Part shown: one piece after another, positions 24,001-35,082 of the stretch | Numbering within the stretch: position 1 is the stretch's first letter | How the letters are laid out: the number at the start of each line of letters is the position of its first letter | Source: Favolaschia claudopus | Lineage: Eukaryota; Basidiomycota; Agaricomycetes; Agaricales; Mycenaceae | Length of the DNA stretch: 64,000 nucleotides | NCBI GenBank assembly: GCA_037176885.1 | Contig: JAWWNJ010000022.1 | Span: 496,001 to 560,000, forward strand | Reading direction: 5' to 3' | Notes under the pieces: generated by a model | What the model saw: the letters and a program-made list of their open reading frames with translations, nothing else | Databases searched by the model: none | Told to the model about the DNA's origin: nothing | Translations under genes and position numbers: made by a program

Positions 24001-25568
24001 CGCTCGCTGCCCGCCAGATCCATCGCCTAACACACATCCCGACCTATCTCATCAACTCTCCCCTTCCCCACTACACCCTGGTCGCTGCAGATGCCTTGTC
24101 TATCTCTCCTCGTCGTCTGTGAATCTCTTACCCGTAGCTGCACGTCGAGGCCCTCAACGACTCGAAATTCGCTGGTGCCGCCGATGTGGCTGTGCAGTAT
24201 TCGACGTATCGAAATATTTGATCATGAACTCGTAGGATCTACCAATCCTCAAAGCCGCTAGACTTTGCATATGTCCCGAGTAGCATGCTATTCGCTGCTT
24301 GACATGATAAGCCTGAGGAGGTATATAGAGGTGCGAAATCTTTGGTCGCTGAGATTCGACTGGTTTGCTTACTCCATTCCCGCTACTCTCTAGGTAGTAT
24401 GATATGTACGCCGCCCGACCGTGATTCAGTAGCTATAGCTCCGTGTGTATCCTGTTACTACAACAACCCTTTGTCCTCCCTTGCCCGTCCTCGTTCCCGG
24501 AAACCGTATACAGCCGCTCGCCTCTCTCATCCTTCAACACCGCCGACCTCTCCAATCGAAATCGTTCCCGACTCGCATCAAGCTTCCGCTCTCGATTCTC
24601 AAGTCGCCTCGTTCGCGGTCGAGAGTCCCCCGAGTGTCGACATCGCAGTCGCCAAGTCTATCTCACCAACCGAGACCTCCATACCTCAAGCCGCCCGCTA
24701 CGGGTGCCTGTTCTACGCCCCCCTCGGCCTCGTCCACCGTTACCCTCTTGTGTGGTCTGTAGCTTCACGGGCCGAGTCAAAATGCCACGCACTCCGTCAA
24801 CGCCTGTCTCCCTCAAGATATCCTTGGACTTATTCCATGCATCCAGCGACGAAACTTTCTTGCAACCTCTGAAGAAGCTAGAAGGTGGACGCTTCCGACC
24901 CCGCCGATTCCGAATCCCGCTCCCCTTCACGATGAGGCTTTTCACCGCTTTGGCGTCTTCGCTGCCATTATTCTGAGACTATGAATTACATTTCCATGGC
25001 AAAGCTATCTATCCGCCTCGCACGCTAATATATGCTAACTGTCCGCCTCCTCCCGCTCGCCCTCGTACTCCGGGAGTGTCTCGTCCGCAGCTGCATGTAC
25101 ATGTCACCGTGAATCGGTATCGGGCGGTGTAGGCTTCCATCGTAAAAGGAATCACCGTTTTCCCTGCTTCGCGAAGAGCATTTGTCGGCGCTGAGGGTGT
25201 AGGACGTGATCTCGAAGCTGACGAGTATATTGACCGACGAGCAAGTACGGGTTTCTTTTCTCGCGATTGATGTCGTCGAGCTTATGGGATCGCTACTTGC
25301 GTTTGTAGGTCCCTACGGTCTCCTCTCACTTCACCGCACCTTCGCTCGTCTCCAGTCTCACTTCACAGCTCAGCGTACCAGAATGCTACTCTCAAACCAT
25401 GGTCCGTTCTTGGCTCACAACTCAGACAAGCAGGAAAGGATTCACAAGATAGGTATTTTAAACAATCATCACATTGTTTCAATGTCATCTCAATACAGCA
25501 TTACTTTTAAGGTATCTCTTCATTTCCAGAATAAATCAAAACGAGACCATCGTATCAATATCAACGAC
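21072..25568. other. Gene-poor stretch, no supported gene
   Basis: Many frames of 60-180 codons exist on both strands, but none has a family motif or a consistent exon chain. Two pieces read somewhat like protein: 24480-24770 (+), rich in Pro/Ser with an Ile-Glu-Ile-Val run, and 25080-25270 (+). A TATATAG sequence sits near 24320, upstream of the first. They may be remains of genes. The rest (21100-23000) looks non-coding. Confidence 0.4.
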
Positions 25569-26657
25569 CTATGCGAGGTAGGAGCGGCTACGGGCGATGA
25601 AGCGCTTGGAGACGAAACCACAGCCGGTCTTGCCAGCCTGGGTCTGCGCACCAACACCCGAGCAAATACCGGACGGGCCAGCGCAGCATGCAGAGTTGCA
25701 GTCAGCGGCGCTGAGGCACTGTCCACCGATGAACTGCTTGCCAGCACCGTTGCCGACGTTGGGGACACCTGCGGGGTCGAAGGGGGGGCCACCAGCGGAA
25801 GCGGTTCCGGCCTTGGCGGGGGCAGCAGGGGCAGCGGGGGCGGGGGCAGCAGCAGGGGAGGTGTTACCGCCGTCACCGAAGCCGCATCCGGTCTTGCCAG
25901 CCTGGGTCTGAGCACCGACACCAGAGCAGATGCCAGAGGGACCGGCGCAGCAGCCAGAGCCGCAGTCCTTGGAGTTGAGGCACTGTCCACCGATGAATTG
26001 CTTGCCAGCACCGTTACCGACATTGCCGGCGCCTGCGGGGTCGAAGGGAGGTCCACCGGCAGAGGCGGTACCCGCAGCCGGGGGAGCGGCGGGGGCGGGG
26101 GGTGCAGCAGGGGCAGCGGGGGGAGCAGCGGGGGCGGGGGCAGCGGCACCACCGTCACCGAAGCCACAGCCGGTCTTACCAGCTTGGGTCTGGGCGCCGA
26201 CGCCAGAGCAGATGCCGGAGGGGCCAGCGCAGCAGCCAGAGCCGCAGTCCTTGGAGTTCAAGCACTGACCGCCGATGAATTGTTTGCCGGCGCCGTTGCC
26301 GACGTTGCCTGCACCTGCGGGGTCGAAAGGAGGGCCACCAGCGGAGTTGGTGCCTGCAGCCGGGGGAGCGGCGGGGGCGGGGGGAGCAGCAGGAGCAGCG
26401 GCTCCTCCGCCACCGAATCCACAACCAGTCTTGCCGGCCTGAGTTTGGGCGCCGACACCAGAGCAGATACCAGAGGGGCCGGCGCAGCAGCCGGAACCGC
26501 AGTCGGCGGCAGAGAGACATTGGCCACCGATGAACTGCTTGCCTGCGCCGTTACCGACGTTGCCGGTACCTGCGGGGTCGAAGGGCGGGCCACCGTTGGC
26601 CTGAGCGGCGGCGTAGGTGGCGAACGCGAGGAGAGAAGCGATGGTGAAGGACTTCAT
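25569..26657 (-). CDS. Secreted protein with four tandem BAS2-like Cys modules
   Basis: Single exon, 362 aa. Residues 1-19 are a clear signal peptide ending in AAAQA. Four nearly identical modules follow (about residues 22-82, 107-167, 201-261 and 288-348). Each has six Cys in the pattern C-x5-C-x3-CC-x6-C-x13-C, inside GKQFIGGQC, a GCCAGPSGICSG stretch and KTGCGF. They are joined by Ala/Pro linkers of about 20-35 residues. The module resembles the fungal small secreted proteins named after biotrophy-associated secreted protein 2, which normally have one copy; that comparison is from memory. The third and last modules have small changes, and the tail after the last Cys ends SKRFIARSRSYLA. A frame of 500 codons on the opposite strand is a shadow caused by the GC-rich repeats. 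Function unknown; probably extracellular. Confidence 0.8.
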   Translation of the reverse strand: MKSFTIASLLAFATYAAAQANGGPPFDPAGTGNVGNGAGKQFIGGQCLSAADCGSGCCAGPSGICSGVGAQTQAGKTGCGFGGGGAAAPAAPPAPAAPPAAGTNSAGGPPFDPAGAGNVGNGAGKQFIGGQCLNSKDCGSGCCAGPSGICSGVGAQTQAGKTGCGFGDGGAAAPAPAAPPAAPAAPPAPAAPPAAGTASAGGPPFDPAGAGNVGNGAGKQFIGGQCLNSKDCGSGCCAGPSGICSGVGAQTQAGKTGCGFGDGGNTSPAAAPAPAAPAAPAKAGTASAGGPPFDPAGVPNVGNGAGKQFIGGQCLSAADCNSACCAGPSGICSGVGAQTQAGKTGCGFVSKRFIARSRSYLA

Positions 26658-26804
26658 GATGAAAGATGCTGGGGATATGAAGGAAAGAGAGTGTGTGGGG
26701 ACAAGTAATGCGGTGAAGAAAGAGCACCTGTGCTCGAAGAAGAAAAAAGTGTGATGAAAGGTGAGGAGAAGCCTGGAGAATAGGAATCGTCTTCGCCGAC
26801 CGAC

Positions 26805-26810
26805 TTATAA
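26805..26810 (-). promoter_or_regulatory. TATA-like box of the secreted repeat protein
   Basis: TTATAA on the minus strand, about 150 bp upstream of the start codon at 26657, followed by a purine/pyrimidine-biased leader. Spacing fits a fungal TATA promoter of a highly expressed secreted protein. Assignment is by position only. Confidence 0.35.
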
Positions 26811-26819
26811 GGATGACCT

Positions 26820-28415
26820 AGAAGCTGTGCTCGCTAACGACCGTCAGATCCGATGGATACCCACCCTTTGACAGATTCGATTATCCACAAAACAGTTCGC
26901 CCTGAAGCTCCTTTCCCGCTCATTACCCGTTTCTCGAGACAATGGGCTTCAAGACAAAGTAACTTGCTTCCTCTTTCTTCGAGCTGCATCCAGCTTTTGT
27001 CTCTCTGCTCCTCTTTGATTCCCACCAAGCCCGCATGGTGGCAAGAACGGGAATCATGCTCCATAAACAGATGAAACACGAATCATGCGTTGCCCTTGCC
27101 CGCGTGAGTAGATCGACAACCGAGGTCGAACCCTGCTCCTCTCCGCAACCAGCCCGCAATTTTCCGTTTCACGCACATGCATCGTCAAGAGCAGTCAAGA
27201 GCCAGCTCAAATATGTATTTCGCAACGAGCGTGAAGTTCCTGTGGCGTGAGGTCAAACCTCCAGTCCCAAGACGATTTTATTCCTCCTAACTTACAGCCG
27301 GAACTTCATCACGACTCCCGTTTCGCCGTATGGTCTCGATCTTGGCATTGCCAGCAAAACTCCTCTGATTTTTCGAAGATTTGTCGATCCTGCCTTGTTC
27401 TACACCGCCATTGACTGTTATGGGCGACGCCGAATTCATCCTTTTCGTCGACGTCGTTCATCGCGATCGCCTAGAATTTGCCATAGCAACCACCATACTA
27501 CCCAGCATCCAACTCACGATCTAGCTCATCCGGACTCATCGGACTACATCTCGCCGTCGGGTATGGTGGCCAGCGACGACCCGACGACGTCTGGGCTGTT
27601 CTAGTGCTTACGGGGTCTACACGGAAACAAAAAAAATTGATCAGTATAAATTACTTGACCAACGCGACATCGCTGCATCGTCATGGATCAAAAGATTATG
27701 TACAAGTCAATCAATTGCAACTGCAGGGGTCTTCTGTAATCGTGCTCTACTCTGAAGTCTCGAAAAATTACTTGTATGTCGGAGAACAATCGACACGTTA
27801 CTGGCTCTGCGGCGAAGCTCGTTAGTAATCGCTCGCCTATTCCTACTTACTGACATCGGCTTCGGACTCGGCGGCGTAGGCACTCCGAACTTGTTTCAAT
27901 ATTCAACGAATTGCTAACTATTTTGAACCCCGTCGCATGAATCAGCTTCATCAGTCAACTCGTAACTTTCTCGGTGACGGTCTTCGAGCGCCGCATATTA
28001 ATATCAGCATCCACGACAGATCAACTTTGATTCAAGAGTCAAGACCTATAGCGCTGCTATCAGGAGTACCCTTTCGTCCCTCTTTATCTGGGAGATGCGT
28101 TCTTTTCTCAGCTCTACCTTGGAACGATGTGACCAAGGGTAGGCAACCCTTCCAGTTTTGGCCAGAATTCATCAAGATATCCTTCTGTTCAACAGCTGAA
28201 CCGTCGCCCTGTGTGTGATTTGTTGCAGCGTGCACTTCATTGACGGATCCCATCCGAATTTTCCAGGGAGTGTTTGAACGGACTGAAATACATAGATATC
28301 GAAGCATAACCGAACGCTGGGTGAAGTTACAATATATGGTACAAGGCAGGTAAGCAAACAATGTTTATTCGATTCACTTGGAACAATCATATCTTTCCGT
28401 CCCCAGCCGGTGGAG
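26820..28415. other. Intergenic, nothing recognised
   Basis: Short frames on both strands without motifs or a coherent splice chain. A possible start at about 27422 (+) opens 30-odd plausible residues but soon meets a stop and no intron rescues it. I see no RNA gene or repeat here. Confidence 0.4.
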
Positions 28416-28419
28416 CCTC

Positions 28420-29361
28420 CTAGTATCGGTCGATATTGTACACAATATCATGGGTCATTTTTTCTTCAGTGACCTCGCTTTCCGTTTGTATTTCCTCGAC
28501 TACCTTCAGTTTTGAGGATTCCATGGGAAGACTGAAAGGAGATTAGTTGGCCATCTTACAAATCGTTGAAATTTCACTCACGCGATGTTTGACAGGAGGA
28601 GGTCGAGCCGGGGGCGCAACATACTGAACCTGGACATTTGATCTCGATGGCGGCGGCGGTCCCCAAACCATCTGAGGTTGCGGCGGAGCAGCGGCATATA
28701 TTGGGCCTGGGCCTGGTTGTTGTACCGCCGGCGCCGGAACGTATTGAACTTGGACCGGGGCTGAATGCGGTGGCTGCTGGTAAATCGCAGGCTGCGACAT
28801 TGTTCTCTTGCGCGGCCCATCTGGACGAGGAATCCATATCGGCGGCGGCTCCCTCTTCTGCGTATGGTGGCTACCACTACTCTCGCGACGCTCCCGATCG
28901 TGTTTCCTGTGTCCCGATCCCGAACTCTTGGCCGTCGGCGGCGCTGTGGGAGGTACGCTTTGAGTCTGACTTGGGTTTTGCCCGTTAAAGGGCGACCTGA
29001 ATTCCGAGGCGTAGTGGCTGGTATTGTGCACCCATGTCATGACGCGGCGCTGCTGCTTGGGTTTGTTACCCGGGGCGCGGGACTGCGAAGATGCGATGCT
29101 AAAAGCCGCGATGGTCTTATCATCGTCATCTTCGTATTCGTCGTCGCTGAGCTCATCGCGGGTCGAATCGCCCCAGACTGAGCTGGTGGACGTAGCCGCC
29201 GTCCCATTATATTTGATACACGGCGCAGGATAACCCTTGCTTTGTGTGTGTCTCTGTGGGTGTGCAGGTGCATCGCTGTATCGTCGATGGTAAATCCCCG
29301 GCTGAGGACGAGGGGGTGGGATCATTTGCATCGTTTGTGGTTGTGGGGGATATTGCTGCAT
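28420..29361 (-). CDS. Proline-rich, intrinsically disordered protein
   Basis: Main exon 29361-28582, starting MQQYPPQPQTMQ. The product is dominated by Pro, Gln and Ser, with an acidic patch (DELSDDEYEDDDD, about residues 69-81), a basic RKHDRERRESS patch and repeated VQVQYV pieces near the C-terminus. No globular domain or signal peptide is seen. A good donor (GTGAGT, 28581) and acceptor (TTTCAG, 28532) make a 50-nt intron. The downstream frame that looks coding and ends in a stop at 28420 is not in phase with the simplest splice, so the C-terminus is unresolved: either an unspliced stop at 28543, a short out-of-phase tail, or the longer tail to 28420. Function unknown; possibly a nuclear or cytoskeletal scaffold. 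Confidence 0.6.
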
Positions 29362-29935
29362 GAGGGGCGAAAGGCGCGTGAAAGAGACTCCAGTGGGTAT
29401 TTCTACTACGCACGATTGTGCCTCGTGTTGCGGGGTTGATTCGGATTCATCAATGGGAGGAGACGTTCGACGGACGGCGTTCTAATCTAGGCGCGGAAGC
29501 TGTGGACCGAGGGTCTGGATGAACCATGCGCCAATGATTTGAGGTATAGGAAAGTGAAGATGAGTAGTCGGCTTAGAGCTGAATATGCCTGTGGTTGTTA
29601 TGATTCAAATTTGGACAGATACGGATACCTGGCCTTCCAGTACGAAATTTTTTCGAGTTCCCGGACCGGCGCTTGTGAATGAGCACCAGACATGGTGGCG
29701 CAGATGCAGTATCACCATCGTGGGCGGCCTCAGATGAAAAAATAATCTGGCGCGGCCGCATGGACTGGATTGAACTTCAGGAAGCTGTTGCCAACTCTTG
29801 GTCCGCCTGTCATGAATGATGCTGTATTTACTCAGACCAGAAATCAGAGATACTGAATTTTCTGGTCAAATTCTTGACGTTCAGAAGAAGCTTATGTTGC
29901 TGCCGATCGACGATCGGGGAGAATTCTCGACGTTC

Positions 29936-30644
29936 CAGGACCGGTGATTTTCCCAGGTGAGGTTTGATACGAAATCCCCACGCTCACCACTTCTTGTCCG
30001 GACTGGGCACGTCTGAGCAGCCCAGCTCATTGTCCGGATCGACGCTCAGACCCTCCAAAATCCGCCAATTCTTGTCCGGACTTTGATACAAGGCCCAAAA
30101 ATTACCAAAACTCCCAGAAAATCGCGAAAAATCGCGAAAAATTTGAAAAAATCCGGTGCTTCCACTACGCCCCGCCTACGTCGTCTTTGTCTTCAATATC
30201 AACTCCCGGCGCCGCCGCTACGCCGTATTGAACGATGTCACTCCTGTTCTGTAGCATTCATAGTACATGAGGTCTCAAAGGCAACGAAATCAAAACGAAA
30301 TACGGAGATAGCAAATGGCTAGGGTGGCATTGAAGTTAATTAAAGTCTATTAAAGTGTATTCATTATGCTTCATGACTCGATTTCACTGGCCACAAAGTG
30401 GCCGTTTTGGGAAACGACGGTGGCATGAATACATTGTTGTGGAAATCCCGAATCCCCGCGTCATTGTTGTCCGGACTGGAAATCCGAGCGCGTCGACCCA
30501 AAACTCATTGTCCGGACGCTTGAACCTGATATTTTTCGCTCAGGACCCATTCTTGTCCGGACTGGGGCCTGAGGTGGCAGCGATTTTGAGATTTTTTGTC
30601 CGGACTCCGGTATTTCACCTCACCTGGGAAAATCACCGGTCCTG
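29936..30644. mobile_element. 709-bp MITE-like element with perfect 28-bp TIRs
   Basis: The left terminal repeat (29936-29963) begins CAGGACCGGTGATTTTCCCA and the right one (30617-30644) is its exact inverse over 28 bp. The element is flanked by ACGTTC on both sides (29930-29935 and 30645-30650), a 6-bp target duplication. Seven copies of TTGTCCGGA, partly palindromic (GTCCGGAC), sit just inside the two ends, like the subterminal binding repeats of cut-and-paste transposons. The interior has no transposase frame, so it is non-autonomous. Superfamily is not clear: a 6-bp duplication fits few described groups. Confidence 0.88.
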
Positions 30645-30650
30645 ACGTTC

Positions 30651-31614
30651 CGCAGTCGACGCGTCACAAGCGAGTCACACGAAAAACGCGAATCCACCTG
30701 ATACACGTGACTAAGACGTGACCGTTTCCTCTCTTTGTCTTCCTTCCTTTTCTGCCCACCGACAGAAGACATGCGTCCGAAATGCCTTACTGGGCCCCCA
30801 CACTATCAAGCGCAAAAAAGCCTATTGGCAGGTCACTGGGGAGGCTTACATATCCTGTGCCACTGCCACACGCTGGAATTGAATTCATGAAGTTCTCAGC
30901 CTCTCGGGTGCCACATCGACGGTCTTGATCGTGTCAGTAACTTGAAGCTAGCAGCGCTGAGCGGACGCCATATCGCCTTCTAAAACGAAGATACCACCTC
31001 GACTTTAACAACACACTCACCCGCATCGCCATTCCCCAACGCGCCACGTACCTCGCTGGTAACATTACTGGCTATGCTTTCCGGACGTAATCTGCTCCGG
31101 ATTCCGAGTCTTCTCACATCTTGCTCAGCTTGTCCATCTTGAGTGCAGTACAACTCTTGCCATTGATCGGATACGGTACTATGAATTGACTTCATCTACC
31201 AGTCTTACTGCATCTTACCTTCAACGCGGCCTGTTCATGCTCTACCGTTCTGGGACCTCAATTTCTCCTTATCCTTGACTTGTTCGGTCTGACGGGACGA
31301 GTTCAACGTCAACCTCCCACGTTTTGGAACACGTGGGTCTTCACTCTTTACTTCTTTCCATTTGAATCTCTTTAATGTGTCCTCACAGGCAAACAAGAAT
31401 TGAGGCTTCGAAGGATCGAGCTATCAAACGGGATTGTCGACGCGTCTAGCTAGAATTGTGTCAAGAGACGGCCTGACCAACGCTTTTGAAAGCTTACTAT
31501 CGCCGCCTTGTTACCATTTTGGAAGTAGTCGACGCCTTCATTAGTTTGTCCGATCCCGTGCTCTTTGTATTGGCGCCCACAAAGCTATCTTCCCCTCTTT
31601 CTCATCCTTCCGCC
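30651..31614. other. Intergenic, upstream region of the Hsp70-like gene
   Basis: No gene recognised. The last 250 bp before the start codon at 31615 hold CT-rich stretches (for example near 31590) typical of fungal leaders. Confidence 0.4.
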
Positions 31615-33984
31615 ATGACCGTTCGCAAGATCTACTCTGGACCTCGCGCTTTAGTGCTGGGCATTGATGTTGGCACGACATACAGCGGTCTCTCATACAG
31701 GTAAAGAATATTCGAGGCCGAAGTCGGGCTAAAGGCACTGCTTTTATTTAGCATTCTGGAGCCCGGAAGAGTACCCGTCATCAGGCCAATTACACGGCAA
31801 GTGCTTCAGCCTTTCCAGTCCCTACTAAACGGTTTGCAGCTTTCCCGGTCAACAGGACGTAGGAGGCGACTCTAAAGTTCCGACCGCCATCCTCTACGAC
31901 AAGTATGGCATCGTGCGTTCGGAGGGCGCGGACACAATACTGGCTACCTCCCTGGAAAAGGCGGATGACGAAGGCTGGGAACGCGCACAGTGGTCTGTAA
32001 CGTACACAACAGCATCCAAACCATCTCAAGTTCTTCAGGTTCAAACTTCATTTGCGTCCGGCTGCCAATGGACCAGATCTTCCGCCCCTTCCCCACCGAA
32101 AGACTGCAACTAGTGTCTTTGCCGATTTCTTGCGATACCTGTTTGAGTGCGCGAAAACCTTCATCATAGATACAAACGGAGCGGATCTGTGGACGTCGTT
32201 GCAGCATAATATCCGTTTCGTCTTGACTCATCCGAATGGCTGGGAAGGGAAACAGCAGAGTCAGATGCGCGATGCTGCTATAGTCGCAGGTCTGATTCCG
32301 AACTCCGAAGCTGGACACGACCGACTCCGTTTCGTTACCGAAGGCGAAGCCAGCCTTCACTTTTGCATTCAGAACGGGCTGGATAACAGCACCATCGATG
32401 TGAGTTTGTTTATTCGCAGCTCCGGGTCTCAATTCTGATTCGGTATGTACAGAGTGGAGGAGGGGTAGTTATTGTGGACGCTGGAGGAGGAACAATCGAC
32501 ATCAGCTCGTACCGAGTAGTGAAGAAATATAATGGGCACAAGGAGTACGAAGAAATTGCCCCTCCGCAATGTAAGTGATAATTCTCTGCTCACTTTTTCC
32601 CGATGTTGAGCAATTTCCGGGTCAGGTCTATTCCACGGTTCAATATATGTCACTCAGCGCGCGCATGAATATCTCGAAGGTGACAAATCCAACTGTGGTG
32701 CGGAAAGAAGTACTGATGTTCAACTTCAAGTCGTTCTCCGGAACTCTAAATATGCGGACGATATCGATTCCATGGCGCAGATATTCGACACGTCTGCAAA
32801 GCTGACTTTCAGAGGAGGGGACGACTTTGCTTTCATCAAATTCGGTGCTGGTCGCGACCAAGACCCCGCTCACAACATCCGCAACGGACAACTCAAGATC
32901 CCCGGGTATTCATTTGTTTGTTTGTTCCTATATCCTTCAATGATTTCAACTGTGCTAGTTCGGATGTGCAAGAATTCTTTGAGCCATCAATCACAGCGGT
33001 AGCCAATGCAGTCAGGGAGCAGTGTGTATCTGCGGTGGGGAAAAGCACGGTTTCTGTGAGTTTGTGCCCTGGCGATCAGATCCCAGATTGAGCTGACAGT
33101 TTCAAATTCCAAGTCTGTATTTGTCGTCGGTGGATTCGCAGCGAATGACTGGTTCTTTTCAGAGCTCAAAGCTCGCTTGCAGCCTCTCCAACTCGACGTC
33201 ACTCGCCCCGACGCTCATTTGTTTGTCCCGTCACTCCTTATTTGTGAAAATCTCTGTCACTCATGTCGATTTAATTTCTCAGGAACAAGGCTGTAGCAGA
33301 TGGTGCTGTGTCTTTCCACATTGACCACCATGTGTCTGTGCGCGTCGCGAGGGGCACTTACGGTATAAAGTGCTCGGAACCGTACAATCCTCCCAACAAC
33401 GAGCATTTTACCCGATCTTCGACACGTTATGCGGGCGTATCAGGCGAGACACTTGTCCCAGGTCGTTTCAGCGCTATTCTCAAGAAGGTGATATTGAATG
33501 GTATCAAATAAATATCGAATCAATCTTATCCGTATCTTTTAGGGCACACAAGTTGCGGAAACTAAAGAGTTCTCTGAGACTTACATTAGACGCAGCTATG
33601 ATCCTGCGGCGCTCGACAGATTCAGCACCGAACTCTATCTCTATCGGGGTCAAGGTGATCCTCAGTGGTTTGATGTTGAACCGGGTGCGTGTTGATTTAT
33701 TTTTTTTTCTCCTGCAAATCAATTCCGCCTGAACTACCTGCTTAGAACTGTATGAAGTCGCCTGCCGGATAGAAGCAGATACTTCGCGAGCCAAATACCC
33801 ACTGCTTCGACCCGGAGTCCCTCCCGCGGCTGTTTATGAAGTCAATTTCCGCGTAGTTTTGTCTCTTGGTCTTACTGAGCTGAAGGCTCAGATCGCTTGG
33901 ACAGAGAATGTAGGTTGTTCTTTGCTTGCAATCAGAATCGTATATCTGATATCCTGAATGCCGTAGGGAAAAGAGATCAAGTAA
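31615..33984 (+). CDS. Hsp70-like (HSPA12-type) ATPase-domain protein
   Basis: Twelve exons: 31615-31700, 31752-31796, 31840-31992, 32039-32399, 32453-32570, 32626-32905, 32959-33055, 33114-33220, 33283-33487, 33543-33684, 33746-33909 and 33967-33984. They sum to 1776 nt (591 aa) with every phase matching. Actin/Hsp70-fold nucleotide motifs are present: LGIDVGTTYSGLSY near the N-terminus (phosphate 1), VIVDAGGGTIDIS (phosphate 2) and VFVVGGFAANDW (adenosine site). There is no canonical Hsp70 substrate-binding domain or EEVD tail; the C-terminal part is the family-specific region with ELKAQIAW. The family is large and variable in Agaricomycetes and its clients are unknown. Two splice sites are unusual: intron 2 (31797-31839) starts GC, and intron 3 (31993-32038) starts GTCTGT. 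Confidence 0.88.
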
Positions 33985-35082
33985 TAGTCCGTTTGAACTA
34001 AATATCCTGTCTCTCATTCTTCCACAGAGGGCCTGCAGAAATTTTGTATTGAGCAACCTACTTAAGTAGTTACTGTAAAATTATCATTCCTCAACCACTT
34101 CGCACTCTGACCCGATCTCAGCTTGACCGAAAAACTTCCACAGAACTTGAACAGAAACCTGACTTGAATTTGTCTTGAATGGAATGAATATGTATGTACA
34201 GAAAAGGACACCAAGAACACTCATGCCAACATGTCTGAGCATGCGGAATCCAGATGAGCGCTTGAGCTCTTAACCAGGGTGAATTGGTTGAACTTCCGGC
34301 ATTACAATCGATAAGCGAGGTGATTTACTCGGACATATCAATTAAAGCTCACGCAAACAGCTCGTGGTCCGTGCACTCGAGCCCCGGTATAAATTCTCCG
34401 CCTCTCCTTCTTTGCAACTCATACTTACCTTGATGGCACAGGCTCCTTCACCTACCTGGGTCTGTGGGCCGTGGGAACACTCCATAGCACGGCGACCCTG
34501 TCCATACAGAGTGCGCCTGCGGCTTGTATGTGCTTAAGTGCATGCACCGTCTCAATATTTTCCTGTCCCACCACGGCCACTCGGCTGGGTGGGCCATTTT
34601 TTTCGATCTTCCGCTCCCCTAACCCTAACCTTAATTTGATCGTGAAATATATCGCTTTGACCATGCATTTTGGGCAATTTTTGATCCTTCTCCGCAGGAG
34701 GATGGTGCCGCGGTTGACTGAAATCCTGCTGCGATAACTGTTGATGAACTGAGTCCGGTTGTTCACTATACAGGTTCTGAAGATTGAGATTGGATAGTTC
34801 TCTCAGTCAGGGTGCGCGCAGTGAATTCAAAATTTCATCCAGTGGCACCTGAAAAATCCTCTTTCGTATCTTCGACATGTCTCAACAGCGAACTCGGAAT
34901 CCACATGGAATCAACTGGAATCAATCATGAATATCACGGATATATTACCCGTTTTTTGCCGAGTATGTAATTCGCAGTGCGAGACCGGGTAAGTATCCGA
35001 CTTGGCGAGGTGAGTGAGTAGGTTATAAGTAGCGAGCTCGAACAAAGCTCGAAGGCTCCCCGTACGAAAACCCCTCCTAATC
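33985..35082. other. Intergenic, nothing recognised
   Basis: Contains a GTATAAAT sequence near 34388 followed by a CT-rich leader and a 34-codon frame starting MAQAPSPTW (34434). This may be a tiny gene or chance. No other signal except the telomere-like motif listed separately. Confidence 0.3.
34617..34630 (+). repeat. Telomere-like CCCTAACCCTAACC
   Basis: Two adjacent CCCTAA units, the complement of the fungal telomere repeat TTAGGG. Too short to show a former chromosome end; it can arise by chance or by break repair. Confidence 0.5.

Noticed and set aside
25206..26708. A 500-codon plus-strand frame over the secreted repeat protein
   Set aside because: It is the antisense shadow of the GC-rich repeats: its Ala/Gly/Ser/Thr repeats follow from the four Cys modules, which carry the signal peptide and Cys pattern on the minus strand.
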